64,000 nt of DNA from Hyphomicrobiales bacterium (GTDB lineage: Bacteria; Pseudomonadota; Alphaproteobacteria; Rhizobiales; Rhizobiaceae): positions 215,806 through 279,805 of the forward strand of contig UBZP01000015.1 in the NCBI GenBank assembly GCA_900469965.1, written 5' to 3'. Shown here in pieces: positions 17,819 through 26,605 of this stretch. The notes under the pieces were generated by a model, which was not told the origin of the DNA, did not search any database, and worked only from the letters and a program-made list of their open reading frames with translations. A program made the position numbers and the translations under genes. How positions within the stretch are numbered: the stretch's first letter is position 1; every line of letters begins with the position of its first letter.

Positions 17819-18130
17819 ATGCAAATGCGAGATGGCGTTCAGGCGCTGGTCGACAGACTTTTCCGTGAAAAGGCATCATGGCCAGAACTCATCAAACAGA
17901 TTAGGGCCGCAACAGGAGCAAACATACTGACGGCCGAAACGATTGCGATTTCATACGATGGATGGCGACGTCTTTGCAACTACCGGATCAATCATGAACC
18001 GGATTGCAAAAGGCATGCGATACGGCACATCAAATACCATGGGCCGAACTCGCTCATTTCAGCAGTCGGCGGCAGCTTCGTCGTTGCACAAGATAGCGAC
18101 AAGAGTGGTAGGACGCGGCCGGCGGAGTAG
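17819..18130 (+). CDS. Unrecognised ORF in a lower-GC patch
   Basis: A 103-codon frame starting MQMRDGVQALVDRLFREKAS. The first 60 residues have balanced, protein-like composition (SWPELIKQIRAATGANILTA), while the C-terminal part becomes irregular and may be out of the ancestral frame. The segment 17740-18130 is visibly lower in GC than its surroundings and has no operon partner. It could be a decayed accessory gene or a recent acquisition. No ribosome site of note precedes the ATG. No family recognised. Confidence 0.35.
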   Translation: MQMRDGVQALVDRLFREKASWPELIKQIRAATGANILTAETIAISYDGWRRLCNYRINHEPDCKRHAIRHIKYHGPNSLISAVGGSFVVAQDSDKSGRTRPAE

Positions 18131-18284
18131 GCAGCCCGCTTTCATCACGCGCATTGTCGCAACGCATTGCGGTCGCCCGCGGCCGGTTCGCCACTCCTAT
18201 ATCTCTCATATCGCCCCGCGCCGTGACTAGCCCCCAAAACCAGGCCTGAAACATGCTTTAGGGGCATCCACTTCGCCAACTGTC

Positions 18285-18692
18285 CTAGTTGCGGTCGGCG
18301 TCGAACACTCCGTCGACGGGGACCTGCAGGGCGGTCGCGAGCTGGTTGGTCCGTGCCGCGAGCGAGATGATCGAGAGAAGCTCGGCGTGCTGGGCCTCGG
18401 TCAAGCCCTTGGCCTTCGCCGCCGCCGTGTGCGAGTGAACGCAGTAGCTGCAGCCGTTCGTGGCCGAGACGGCGATGTAGAGCATCTCCTTGACCAGCGG
18501 ATCGAGCACCGACGGCGTCGCCATGATCGCCTTGACGTCGCGCCAGGTGCTTTCGAGCAGCGCCGGGTCGAAGGCGAGATAGAGCCACATGTTGTTGATG
18601 AAGTCGGACTTCCGCGTGGCGCGGATGTCGTCGAAGACGGCCTTCACGCGGGGATCGGCCTCGAGGTCGGGGGCAGGCTTGACGGTGCTCAT
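18285..18692 (-). CDS. AhpD-like carboxymuconolactone decarboxylase family protein
   Basis: 135-residue alpha-helical protein with the redox motif NGCSYCVHSHTAAAKAKGL (CxxC followed by His), the signature of the AhpD-like branch that reduces peroxides with thiols. The upstream KEMLYIAVSATNGC segment is also conserved. ATG 18692 chosen at the family N-terminus. It lies 72 bases downstream of the cyclase gene on the same strand, so the two may be cotranscribed. The specific electron donor or substrate is unknown; carboxymuconolactone decarboxylase activity proper is unlikely given the CxxC. Confidence 0.9.
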   Translation of the reverse strand: MSTVKPAPDLEADPRVKAVFDDIRATRKSDFINNMWLYLAFDPALLESTWRDVKAIMATPSVLDPLVKEMLYIAVSATNGCSYCVHSHTAAAKAKGLTEAQHAELLSIISLAARTNQLATALQVPVDGVFDADRN

Positions 18693-18764
18693 GGGGACGC
18701 TTCCTCTTGGAGTTGGACCGGCGGCGACGGCCGCCGGTCTTGGCAAGCTTCAGATCGGCAAGCC

Positions 18765-19583
18765 TCACAGAAGGGCGATCACGCGGGACGGACCGCCGGT
18801 GCCGCCGCGCACCTTGGGCGCCCCGACGACGAGCGTGGCGCCCTTCGCGGGCAGGCTGTCGAGATTGGCGACCGCCTCGAGACCCCAGCGGCCGGCCGGA
18901 AGCCAGGCATTGTGGGCCGCGAAGTCCGGCGAAAGGCCGTAGTCGAGCGAGAGCGTGTCGACGGCGATGCCGGCCGCCTTCGTCTCGAGCAGGGCCTCGA
19001 CCGCTTCGACGTGGAAGCCGGGGAAGTGCAGCTTGCCGTCGGCGTCGGCGTTGCGGAACGTGTCGGTGCCGAGATGCTTCGACCAGCCGGAGTTCAAGGC
19101 GACGCAGGCATTGTCGGGGATGTCGCCGTTGGCGGCCGTCCAGGCCTTGATGTCGTCGGGCGTCAACTGCGCGTCCGGGTTGGCCGCAGCCCTTTCGCGA
19201 ATGTCGATGACGACGAGCGGAACGACGAGATTTTCGACCGGGATTTCGGCGACCGAGAGGCCGTCGGCGGAAAAATGCAGCGGCGCGTCCAGATGGGTGC
19301 CCGTGTGCTCGCCGTAGCGCAGCTCGAACAGGTTGAAGGAATGCTCCTTGAAGTTGAACTTCTGCTCGCGGAAGAACTGCTGCGGACCGAAATAGGTCGG
19401 AAATTCCTCATGGAGTTCGTGGGTCAGGTCCGTCACGCCGGTCGGGGCGGCGGCGAGCACCGGCCCGAAGGGGGCGGTGGCAGCCACCGCGGCCGTGGCC
19501 GCACCTGCGGCTGCGGCGCGAAACAGGTTGCGCCTGGAAAGCATGTTCTTCTTGACGGATTCAATCACACAAGCGTCGCACAT
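18765..19583 (-). CDS. Tat-exported cyclase family (kynurenine formamidase-like) hydrolase
   Basis: 272 residues with a twin-arginine signal (MLSRRNLFRAAAAGAATAAV), so the protein should be folded in the cytosol and exported. The cyclase-family metal motif is visible as GEHTGTHLDAPLHF (HxGTHxDxPxH). Family members hydrolyse N-formylkynurenine, isatin or other amides with Mn or Zn. The start MCDACVIESVKKN precedes the Tat motif by about 14 residues, with GGGGAA upstream. It is divergent from the RND efflux pair; a GGCGAAC inverted repeat lies 43 bases before its start. Confidence 0.9.
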   Translation of the reverse strand: MCDACVIESVKKNMLSRRNLFRAAAAGAATAAVAATAPFGPVLAAAPTGVTDLTHELHEEFPTYFGPQQFFREQKFNFKEHSFNLFELRYGEHTGTHLDAPLHFSADGLSVAEIPVENLVVPLVVIDIRERAAANPDAQLTPDDIKAWTAANGDIPDNACVALNSGWSKHLGTDTFRNADADGKLHFPGFHVEAVEALLETKAAGIAVDTLSLDYGLSPDFAAHNAWLPAGRWGLEAVANLDSLPAKGATLVVGAPKVRGGTGGPSRVIALL

Positions 19584-19625
19584 CGCATTCCCCTTTCCGA
19601 AAAGATACACTGTCCATGGAGACGA

Positions 19626-19642
19626 GGCGAACCCGGTTCGCC
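19626..19642. promoter_or_regulatory. Inverted repeat upstream of the cyclase gene
   Basis: GGCGAAC-CCG-GTTCGCC, a perfect seven-base palindrome in the 266-base divergent region between the cyclase and RND adaptor genes. It could be an operator or an RNA hairpin in the cyclase leader. A second hairpin, CCGCCC-TTC-GGGCGG, lies at 19808-19822 before the adaptor. Confidence 0.45.
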
Positions 19643-19849
19643 CGATGCGAAGGCTATCAAGCGGGCGGGGCCCCGTCAGCACAGCGGATTGCTGCAACCA
19701 GCACCGGTGGCGAACGAATTTTCGCGCGAACCTTACAAATACGTAATGATCGCATTCTTTCATTGCCGGTTCATGGGTCAGGCATGATACTTGGCCCGTT
19801 CGGCGAACCGCCCTTCGGGCGGAAGGCCGTGTCATGTCCGGAGTCCTGG

Positions 19850-21067
19850 ATGCGCGTTTGGAAGCAACTGCTTGTCAGCCTCGCCGTCGTCGGCGTCGGC
19901 ATTGTCGTCTGGGGACGGCTTGCGCCCGGCGCAGCCGATACGATGAAGGCTGCAGGCGTTCCCGACGGGATCGTGTCCTGGATGGCTCCGGCGGATGCGG
20001 CCGAAGGCGGCAGGCAGGGACAGGGTGGGGGCCAGGGACAGGGCCAGGGTGGACAGGGCGGCGGCCGGCGCCAGGCCGGCGGCTTCGGCGGTCCGACGCT
20101 CGTCGTGACGCGGCCGGTCGAGCTTGCGGTCGTCAACGACCGCCTCAACGCGATCGGCGACGGCGAGGCGATCCGCTCGGTGATCGTGACGCCCTATTCG
20201 ACCGGCAACCTCATCGACGTCTTCGTGAAATCCGGCGACCGGGTGGCGCAGGGACAGGTGATGGCGCGGCTCGACAACGACGAGCAGAAGATCGCCGCAG
20301 ACCAGGCCCGCCTGACCCGCGACCGGGCGCGCGACAAGCTGAAGCGCTACGAGAACCTAAAGGCGGCCGCGGCCGTCACGGACGTCGCCATCCAGGACGC
20401 GCGCGACGAGCTGAAGGCGGCGGAACTGGCGCTGCAGAAGGCCGAGCTCGACCTGCACCGCCGGGACATCAACGCGCCCTTCGACGGCGTGGTCGGCATC
20501 ATCCTCGTCAATGTCGGCGACTACGTCACCACGTCGAGCGAGATCGCCCGGGTCGATGACCGCTCCGACATCCTCGTCGATTTCTGGGTGCCGGAACGCT
20601 TCGCGACGAAGGTCCGCGTCGGCGGCCCGATCTCCGCCACTGCGATCGCCCGGCCCGGCGAGGTGTTCACCGGCTCGGTCGAGGCGATCGACAACCGCAT
20701 CGACCAGGCAAGCCGCACGCTGAGGATCCGGGCGCGGATCGACAACCCGCAGGACATCCTGCGGGCCGGCATGTCGTTCTCCGTCAACATGCACTTCGAG
20801 GGCGACCGCTACCCGAGCGTCGACCCGCTGGCGCTGCAGTGGAGCGCCGACGGCTCCTATGTCTGGCGGATCGCCGGCGACAAGGCGCAGAAGGTGCCGG
20901 TGAAGATCATCCAGCGCAATCCCGACCGGGTGCTCGTCGACGCCAAGCTGGCCGACAACGAGGTCGTTGCGACCGAGGGGCTGCAGCGGCTGCGTGACGG
21001 CGCCGACGTCAAGGTACTGGGTGCCGAAGGCCGGCCGCGCCAGCCGGCTGCCACGGAGGGAACGTGA
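19850..21067 (+). CDS. RND efflux periplasmic adaptor subunit (membrane fusion protein)
   Basis: 405 residues: an N-terminal membrane segment (WKQLLVSLAVVGVGIVVWG), then a Gly/Gln-rich stretch (about residues 51-82), then the HlyD/AcrA-type core: barrel-sandwich GNLIDVFVKSGDRVAQGQV, coiled-coil hairpin (QDARDELKAAELALQKAEL), lipoyl half INAPFDGVVGIILVNVGDY and beta-barrel. It bridges the inner-membrane pump to an outer-membrane channel. ATG 19850 has GGAG upstream; 78 more open codons upstream lack domain character. It overlaps the pump gene by one base. No TolC-type gene is present here, so the channel must come from elsewhere. Confidence 0.94.
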   Translation: MRVWKQLLVSLAVVGVGIVVWGRLAPGAADTMKAAGVPDGIVSWMAPADAAEGGRQGQGGGQGQGQGGQGGGRRQAGGFGGPTLVVTRPVELAVVNDRLNAIGDGEAIRSVIVTPYSTGNLIDVFVKSGDRVAQGQVMARLDNDEQKIAADQARLTRDRARDKLKRYENLKAAAAVTDVAIQDARDELKAAELALQKAELDLHRRDINAPFDGVVGIILVNVGDYVTTSSEIARVDDRSDILVDFWVPERFATKVRVGGPISATAIARPGEVFTGSVEAIDNRIDQASRTLRIRARIDNPQDILRAGMSFSVNMHFEGDRYPSVDPLALQWSADGSYVWRIAGDKAQKVPVKIIQRNPDRVLVDAKLADNEVVATEGLQRLRDGADVKVLGAEGRPRQPAATEGT

Positions 21068-24000
21068 TGGCGGCCAAGACCGGCGAGACCGACATCCACG
21101 GCGGGCAGGGCGGGTTCACGGCGCTGTTCGTGCGCCGGCCGATCTTCGCGCTCGTCGTCAACACGCTGATCGTCGTCGCCGGGCTCGCCGCCTTCAGCGG
21201 CGTCGAGATCCGCGAGCTGCCGTCGGTCGACCAGCCGGTCATCACCGTGACGACGGAGTTCGAGGGCGCTTCGCCGGAGACGGTCGACCGCGAACTGACG
21301 GACGTGATCGAAGGTGCCGTGTCGCGCGTGCAGGGGATCAAGGACATCTCCTCGACCTCGTCGTTCGGGCGCAGCCGCGTCACCCTGCAGTTTTCCGACA
21401 CGACCGACGTCAGCCAGGCGGCCAACGACGTGCGCGATGCGCTCGGCCGCGTCGCCAACCAGATCCCCGACGGGGCGGAGGAACCGCGCGTCGTCAAGGC
21501 CGACGCCGACAGCCAGCCGATCATGCGGCTGGCGCTCACCTCCGACCGGCTGTCGATGGAGGACCTGACGCTTCTGGCGGAGAACGAGGTCACCGACCGG
21601 CTCGCCGCCGTCGAAGGCGTCGCGGACGTGGACGTGTCCGGCGAGCAGGAGAAGGTCTTCCGCGTCGATATCGACCAGGCGAAGCTCGCCAGCCGCGGCC
21701 TCACCATCGCGGACCTGAGCGATGCGCTGGAGACGGCGTCCTTCGATGTGCCGGCCGGTTCGCTCACCAGCATGAACCAGGACATCACCGTGCGGGCCAC
21801 GGCCGACCTCGCCACGCCGGAAGACTTCGAGAACCTGATGCTGCAGAACCGCGTCCGGCTCGGCGATCTGGCGACGATCACGCTCGGCCCCGACGACGGC
21901 ACGACGGCGCTGCGCTCGAACGGAAAGCCGGGCATCGGCCTCGGCATCATCCGCCAGGCGCAGTCCAACACGCTCGACATCTCCGCAGGCATCCGCGCCA
22001 CCGTCGAGCAGTTGAAGGACATCCTGCCCGAGGGCACGGAACTCAGGGTGACGAGCGACGACGCCGTCTTCATCGACGGGGCGCTGCACGAGGTCGAGAT
22101 CGCGCTCCTGGTCGCCGTGGCGATCGTGACGCTGGTGATCTACCTGTTCCTGCTCGACTGGCGCGCCACGCTCATCCCGACGATCTCGATGCCGATCGCG
22201 CTGATCGGCACGATTGCGGCCATCTATCTCGCCGGCTTCTCGGTCAACATCCTCACGCTGCTTGCGATCGTGCTGGCCACCGGCCTCGTCGTCGACGATG
22301 CGATCGTGGTGCTGGAGAACATCGTGCGGCGTCGCGCCGAAGGGCTGGGCCCGCGGGCGGCGGCTGTGCTCGGGACGCTGGAGGTGTTCTTCGCCGTCAT
22401 CGCCACGACCGCGACGCTCTGCGCGGTGTTCGTGCCGCTGTCCTTCCTGCCGGGCCAGACCGGCCGGCTCTTCCGCGAATTCGGCTTCGTGCTGGCGTTT
22501 GCGCTGCTTCTGTCGGGCTTCGTCGCGCTGACGCTGTGCCCGATGCTCGCCTCGCGCATGCTGACGAAGGAGAATGTCGAGCATGGCCATGGCGGCATCC
22601 TCGGGCGGTTCGGCAACTTTTGCGCCGGCTTCTATCGCCGCACGCTGAAGGCCTGCCTCAACGCGCCGATGGTCGTCTTCGCCGTCGCCTTGCTGTTCAC
22701 CGCCTTCGGTGCCGGATCGTTCCTGTCGCTGAAATCCGAGCTGACCCCCAGCGAGGACCGCTCGCTGGTGATGATGCGCATCCAGGCGCCGCAGGGCGTA
22801 TCGCTGGAATATGCGCAGGACCAGATGCGCCTGATCGAGGAAAAGCTGCGGCCTCTCTACGACAACGGCGAGATCGTCAACATCTACTCGGTTTCGGGGC
22901 AGGGCGGCTCGACCAACAGCGGCTTCATGGTGCTGACGCTCGCCCCCTGGAGTGAGCGGGACCGCACCCAGCAGCAGATCGTCGCCGACATCAATGCGGC
23001 GGCGGCCGCGGTGCCTTCGGTGCGCGCCTTCGCTATCCAGCCCAACAGCCTCGGCATCCGCGGCGCCGGAAACGGCCTGCAGGTGGCGCTTGTCGGCAAC
23101 AACTACGACAAGCTCGGACGGGCGGCGGCGGAGCTCGTCAGGAAGATCGAGGACAGCGGCCGGTTCGAGAACGTCCGCCTGAACTACGAGGCGAACCAGG
23201 CGCAGCTGTCGGTCACCATCGACCGCGAGCGCGCCTCCGACCTCGGCATCGACATCAACGGGCTGTCGGCGGCGCTGAAGGCCATTCTGGAGGGAACGAG
23301 CATCGTCGACGTCTATGTGGAGGGGCAGGCCTATCCGGTCGTCATCTCGTCGACGACCAACCCGGTCAACGACCCGACCGACCTGGAGAACATCTTCCTC
23401 AAGACGGGCGACGGCAAGATCGTGCCGATGTCGTCGATCGCGACGCTCGAGGAGAAGGCGGTGGCGCCGCAGCTTTCCCGCGAGCAGCAGCTGCGCGCCG
23501 TCTCGCTTTCGGCGGGGCTGAAGGGCGGGCTTGCGCTCGGCGACGCGCTGAAGATGGTCGAGCAGATGGCCGAGCCGCTGCTGCCGCCGGGCTCGCGCCT
23601 CATTCCGATGGCGGAGGCCGCGACGCTGGACGAGAACACCAACGGCCTGATCATCACCTTCGGCTTCGCGCTCGTCATCATCTTCCTCGTGCTCGCCGCC
23701 CAGTTCGAAAGCGTCGTCAGCGCGCTGATCATCATGACGACGGTGCCGCTCGGGCTTGCCTGCGCCATCTTCGCCATGATCCTGACGGGCACTTCGCTGA
23801 ACATCTACAGCCAGATCGGCCTGGTGCTGCTCGTCGGCATCATGGCCAAGAACGGCATCCTCATCGTCGAATTCGCCAACCAGTTGCGTGATCGCGGCCA
23901 GGACGTGCGGAGCGCCATCGAGGACGCCTCCAACATCCGCCTGCGGCCGGTGATGATGACGATGATCGCAACCGTCGTCGGTGCGCTGCCGCTGGTGCTG

Positions 24001-24255
24001 GCGAGCGGGGCGGGGGCGGAAGCCCGCATCGCGCTCGGCTGGGTGCTCGTGGGCGGCCTCGGGCTCGCCGCCGTCGTGACCCTCTACCTGACGCCTGTCG
24101 CCTATCTCACCATCGCCCGCTTCAGCAAGCCGCACGCGGACGAGGAACGGCGGCTGCGGCGGGAGATGGAGGCGGCCGCCGGCCTCGGGCCGAAGGCGAT
24201 CGACATGGAGGGGCGCGAACTGCTGCCGCCCCCGCCGGCGCAGGCCGCGGAATGA
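21067..24255 (+). CDS. RND efflux pump, inner-membrane permease
   Basis: 1062-residue proton-driven pump of the hydrophobe/amphiphile (AcrB/MexF-like) family. First helix ALVVNTLIVVAGLAAFS after a cytosolic N-terminus carrying the family VRRPIFA segment; two large periplasmic loops; the proton-relay helix is LATGLVVDDAIVVLEN (DD pair), and the second half repeats the layout with VGIMAKNGILIVEFAN. Length is normal for the family. ATG 21067 overlaps the adaptor stop codon, with GGAGGG six bases upstream, indicating translational coupling. Substrate range unknown. Confidence 0.96.
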   Translation: MAAKTGETDIHGGQGGFTALFVRRPIFALVVNTLIVVAGLAAFSGVEIRELPSVDQPVITVTTEFEGASPETVDRELTDVIEGAVSRVQGIKDISSTSSFGRSRVTLQFSDTTDVSQAANDVRDALGRVANQIPDGAEEPRVVKADADSQPIMRLALTSDRLSMEDLTLLAENEVTDRLAAVEGVADVDVSGEQEKVFRVDIDQAKLASRGLTIADLSDALETASFDVPAGSLTSMNQDITVRATADLATPEDFENLMLQNRVRLGDLATITLGPDDGTTALRSNGKPGIGLGIIRQAQSNTLDISAGIRATVEQLKDILPEGTELRVTSDDAVFIDGALHEVEIALLVAVAIVTLVIYLFLLDWRATLIPTISMPIALIGTIAAIYLAGFSVNILTLLAIVLATGLVVDDAIVVLENIVRRRAEGLGPRAAAVLGTLEVFFAVIATTATLCAVFVPLSFLPGQTGRLFREFGFVLAFALLLSGFVALTLCPMLASRMLTKENVEHGHGGILGRFGNFCAGFYRRTLKACLNAPMVVFAVALLFTAFGAGSFLSLKSELTPSEDRSLVMMRIQAPQGVSLEYAQDQMRLIEEKLRPLYDNGEIVNIYSVSGQGGSTNSGFMVLTLAPWSERDRTQQQIVADINAAAAAVPSVRAFAIQPNSLGIRGAGNGLQVALVGNNYDKLGRAAAELVRKIEDSGRFENVRLNYEANQAQLSVTIDRERASDLGIDINGLSAALKAILEGTSIVDVYVEGQAYPVVISSTTNPVNDPTDLENIFLKTGDGKIVPMSSIATLEEKAVAPQLSREQQLRAVSLSAGLKGGLALGDALKMVEQMAEPLLPPGSRLIPMAEAATLDENTNGLIITFGFALVIIFLVLAAQFESVVSALIIMTTVPLGLACAIFAMILTGTSLNIYSQIGLVLLVGIMAKNGILIVEFANQLRDRGQDVRSAIEDASNIRLRPVMMTMIATVVGALPLVLASGAGAEARIALGWVLVGGLGLAAVVTLYLTPVAYLTIARFSKPHADEERRLRREMEAAAGLGPKAIDMEGRELLPPPPAQAAE

Positions 24256-24478
24256 GGCGGACGCCGGCCTCTGGCGTTCGTCTGCGCCGGCGAAGCCATC
24301 CGACAGGCCGGGCATGATCTTCACCCCTCGGCAACCCTCTTTGCAATTGCCGGTCGCAAGCCATCCCTCGTTAGCATTCGCGTCGTATTGATCGCCCAGG
24401 ATCGCTCCGCCGTGACCGGCGCCTGATGGCGTGCCGGCTCGGGCGAGCGTGCAGGATGAAACGGGATCGAGCAGTGCC
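24256..24478. promoter_or_regulatory. Spacer before the GH114-like/RTX gene
   Basis: About 220 bases without a believable open frame. Presumably contains the RND operon end and the promoter for the following gene; no clear terminator or promoter consensus was identified. Confidence 0.4.
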
Positions 24479-26128
24479 ATGGTGAAATTCAGGACGTCCA
24501 CGGGGACCGTCACGGTCGACAACTGGGGCTACGCCCTGCAGGGGCTGAACGGCAATGACGCGCGCGCCGACCAGCTGGCCCAGGCGACCCACGACCTCCT
24601 GGTGATCGATTCCTCGCGCGACGGCACGAATGCCGGCCGCTTCTCGCATGACGAGATCGCGCGCATGAAGGACGGCATGGGCGGCCGCTCGGTTGTCGTC
24701 TCCTACATCTCGATCGGCGAGGCCTCGGATTTCCGCGACTACTGGCGCGAGGAATGGACCACGGGCGGGGATGCGCCCGACAAGCTGACCGACAAGGCGC
24801 CGGACTGGCTCGGGCCGCTCAATCCGGACTGGCCGGAATCGCGCAAGGTCCGCTACTGGGATCCGGACTGGCAGAAGATCATCTTCAACGACCAGAAGAC
24901 CGGCGACCTCGACGCCATCGTCAAGGCCGGCTTCGACGCCGCCTATCTCGACATCGTCGACGGCTACTATTTCTGGGGCGAGGAAGTCGCCGACAAGGAC
25001 CGGGCCGCGGGCGACCCGAAGAACGTCAAGCAGGCGGCGCAGCGGATGGTCGACTTCATCGTGGCGCTGACCGAGCACGCGCGCGAGACCAATCCCGATT
25101 TCTTCGTCATCCCGCAGAACGGCGCCTGGATCATCAACGACCTCGGCTCCGACACCGCGCGCAAGAAGGCCTATCTGGACGCCATCGGCGGCATTGCGGT
25201 GGAGGACGTCTACTATGGCGGCGACGCCGACGAGAACAACCGGCTCAACCCGGACGAGGAGACGATCGCGATCCTGAAGCGGGACTTCCTCAAGAACGGC
25301 AAGCCGGTGTTCGCCGTCGACTACGTCAACGGCAGCACGCGGGTCGCACAGTTCAACAAGCTGGCGCTCGAGGACGGCTTCATCCCGTTCGCGGCACCCG
25401 ATCGCGATCTCGACCGCCTGGTCGGCACCCATGACGGCGATCCCGCCTATATCAAGCCGACGAAGAACGCCGATACGCTGCGCGGCTCGAAGCTGGCCGA
25501 CAGGATCGAGGCGCTGTCCGGCAACGACCGAGTGGACGGGCGCGACGGCAGTGACAAGCTCTACGGCAACGGCGGCAGGGACAGCCTTTCCGGCGGCGCC
25601 GGCAAGGACAGCCTTTATGGCGGCGACGGCGACGACCGCCTCTCCGGCGGAACCGGCAACGACGCGCTGAGCGGCGGTTCGGGCGACGACCGGCTTTCCG
25701 CAGGCGCGGGCAAGGATGGGCTTTCAGGCGGGAGCGGTGCCGATACCCTGATCGGCGGCGGCGGCGACGACCGCCTCAGCGGCGGTTCCGGCAGGGACAG
25801 CCTTTCCGGCGGATCGGGGCGGGACCAGTTCGTCTTCGACACGAAGCCGGGCAAAGGCAATGTGGACACGATCGCCGACTTCGACGTGACGCAGGACCGC
25901 ATCCTGCTCGACAGCGACGTGTTCGGGGCGTTGAAGGCCGGCGGACTCGCGCGGTCGGCCTTCGTCGTCGGTGCGGCGGCACAGGACGCCAACGACCGGA
26001 TCATCTATCACGGCCGGACGGGCGACCTCTTCTATGACGCCGACGGCTCGGGCAAGGGGGAGGCCGTCCGGATTGCGAGAGCGGACGCCGGCCTGGATCT
26101 GACGGCTGCGGATTTCTTGATCTTCTGA
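24479..26128 (+). CDS. GH114/TM1410-like glycoside hydrolase fused to RTX repeats
   Basis: 549 residues with two modules. Residues 1-330 form a TIM-barrel-like domain of the endo-alpha-1,4-polygalactosaminidase (GH114/TM1410) type: VDNWGYALQGLN, VVSYISIGEASDFRDYW, AAYLDIVDGYYFWGEE, VIPQNG and VFAVDYVNGS hold the conserved acidic and aromatic residues. Residues about 337-450 are calcium-binding RTX nonapeptides (GGxGxDxLxGG, e.g. YGGDGDDRLSGG), ending in a serralysin-like C-terminal part (RDQFVFDTKPGKGNVDTIAD). No N-terminal signal peptide, fitting C-terminal type I secretion. Predicted to cleave galactosaminoglycan outside the cell; no T1SS genes lie nearby. Confidence 0.88.
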   Translation: MVKFRTSTGTVTVDNWGYALQGLNGNDARADQLAQATHDLLVIDSSRDGTNAGRFSHDEIARMKDGMGGRSVVVSYISIGEASDFRDYWREEWTTGGDAPDKLTDKAPDWLGPLNPDWPESRKVRYWDPDWQKIIFNDQKTGDLDAIVKAGFDAAYLDIVDGYYFWGEEVADKDRAAGDPKNVKQAAQRMVDFIVALTEHARETNPDFFVIPQNGAWIINDLGSDTARKKAYLDAIGGIAVEDVYYGGDADENNRLNPDEETIAILKRDFLKNGKPVFAVDYVNGSTRVAQFNKLALEDGFIPFAAPDRDLDRLVGTHDGDPAYIKPTKNADTLRGSKLADRIEALSGNDRVDGRDGSDKLYGNGGRDSLSGGAGKDSLYGGDGDDRLSGGTGNDALSGGSGDDRLSAGAGKDGLSGGSGADTLIGGGGDDRLSGGSGRDSLSGGSGRDQFVFDTKPGKGNVDTIADFDVTQDRILLDSDVFGALKAGGLARSAFVVGAAAQDANDRIIYHGRTGDLFYDADGSGKGEAVRIARADAGLDLTAADFLIF

Positions 26129-26201
26129 AGGGTTTGATACGCAAGGCCAGCAGGCCCCGCGAGAGTGCGGGGCGCGCCGGTGCAGCCCGGCAGGGGCGCT
26201 G

Positions 26202-26435
26202 TCAGTTGCTCGTTGCCGGCTGTTGCATGCCCTCGACCGGCTTTGGTTCCGTCGTCGTGCCGGTGGAAGGCATTGCGCTGCCTGTGGTCGTCGAACCCGT
26301 CTGCTCGCTGGACGGGGGCGGGGGCATGGCCGTGGTTTCGGTCGTGCCTCTTTCGCTTGTGATCCGATAGCTGACCGTCAGGATCGCCAGCAGGATGACG
26401 ATGGCGATGACTGTCCAGACGCTGCGCTGGCTCAT
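26202..26435 (-). CDS. Small membrane-anchored protein with Thr/Ser/Pro-rich tail
   Basis: 77 residues beginning MSQRSVWTVIAIVILLAILT, one transmembrane helix, then a short RITSERG stretch and a low-complexity tail rich in Thr, Ser, Pro and Gly (PPPPSSEQTGSTTTGSAMPS). GGAG precedes the ATG. The layout is that of a small anchored periplasmic or lipoprotein-like protein. No family recognised, and no operon partner. Convergent with the GH114-like gene. Confidence 0.6.
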   Translation of the reverse strand: MSQRSVWTVIAIVILLAILTVSYRITSERGTTETTAMPPPPSSEQTGSTTTGSAMPSTGTTTEPKPVEGMQQPATSN

Positions 26436-26605
26436 GGCTTGCGCTCCTCTTTCCATCCACGGCTGCAATTATCCGCCAATACGTTGTATATTACAAATTA
26501 ATAACATAGGCGCGCACAAAGGTGCGGAGGGCTTGCGAAACACCTCTGGACAGATGCCCTGCGGGTTGCCCATATGGCGGCGTACTTGCAGAGGGAGGAT
26601 GATCG

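Noticed and set aside
20857-24522. A very long open frame antisense to the RND pump
   Set aside because: Composition is Arg/Asp/His-rich as expected for an antisense shadow of a GC-rich gene, no domain is recognisable, and the opposite strand is an unambiguous pump gene.
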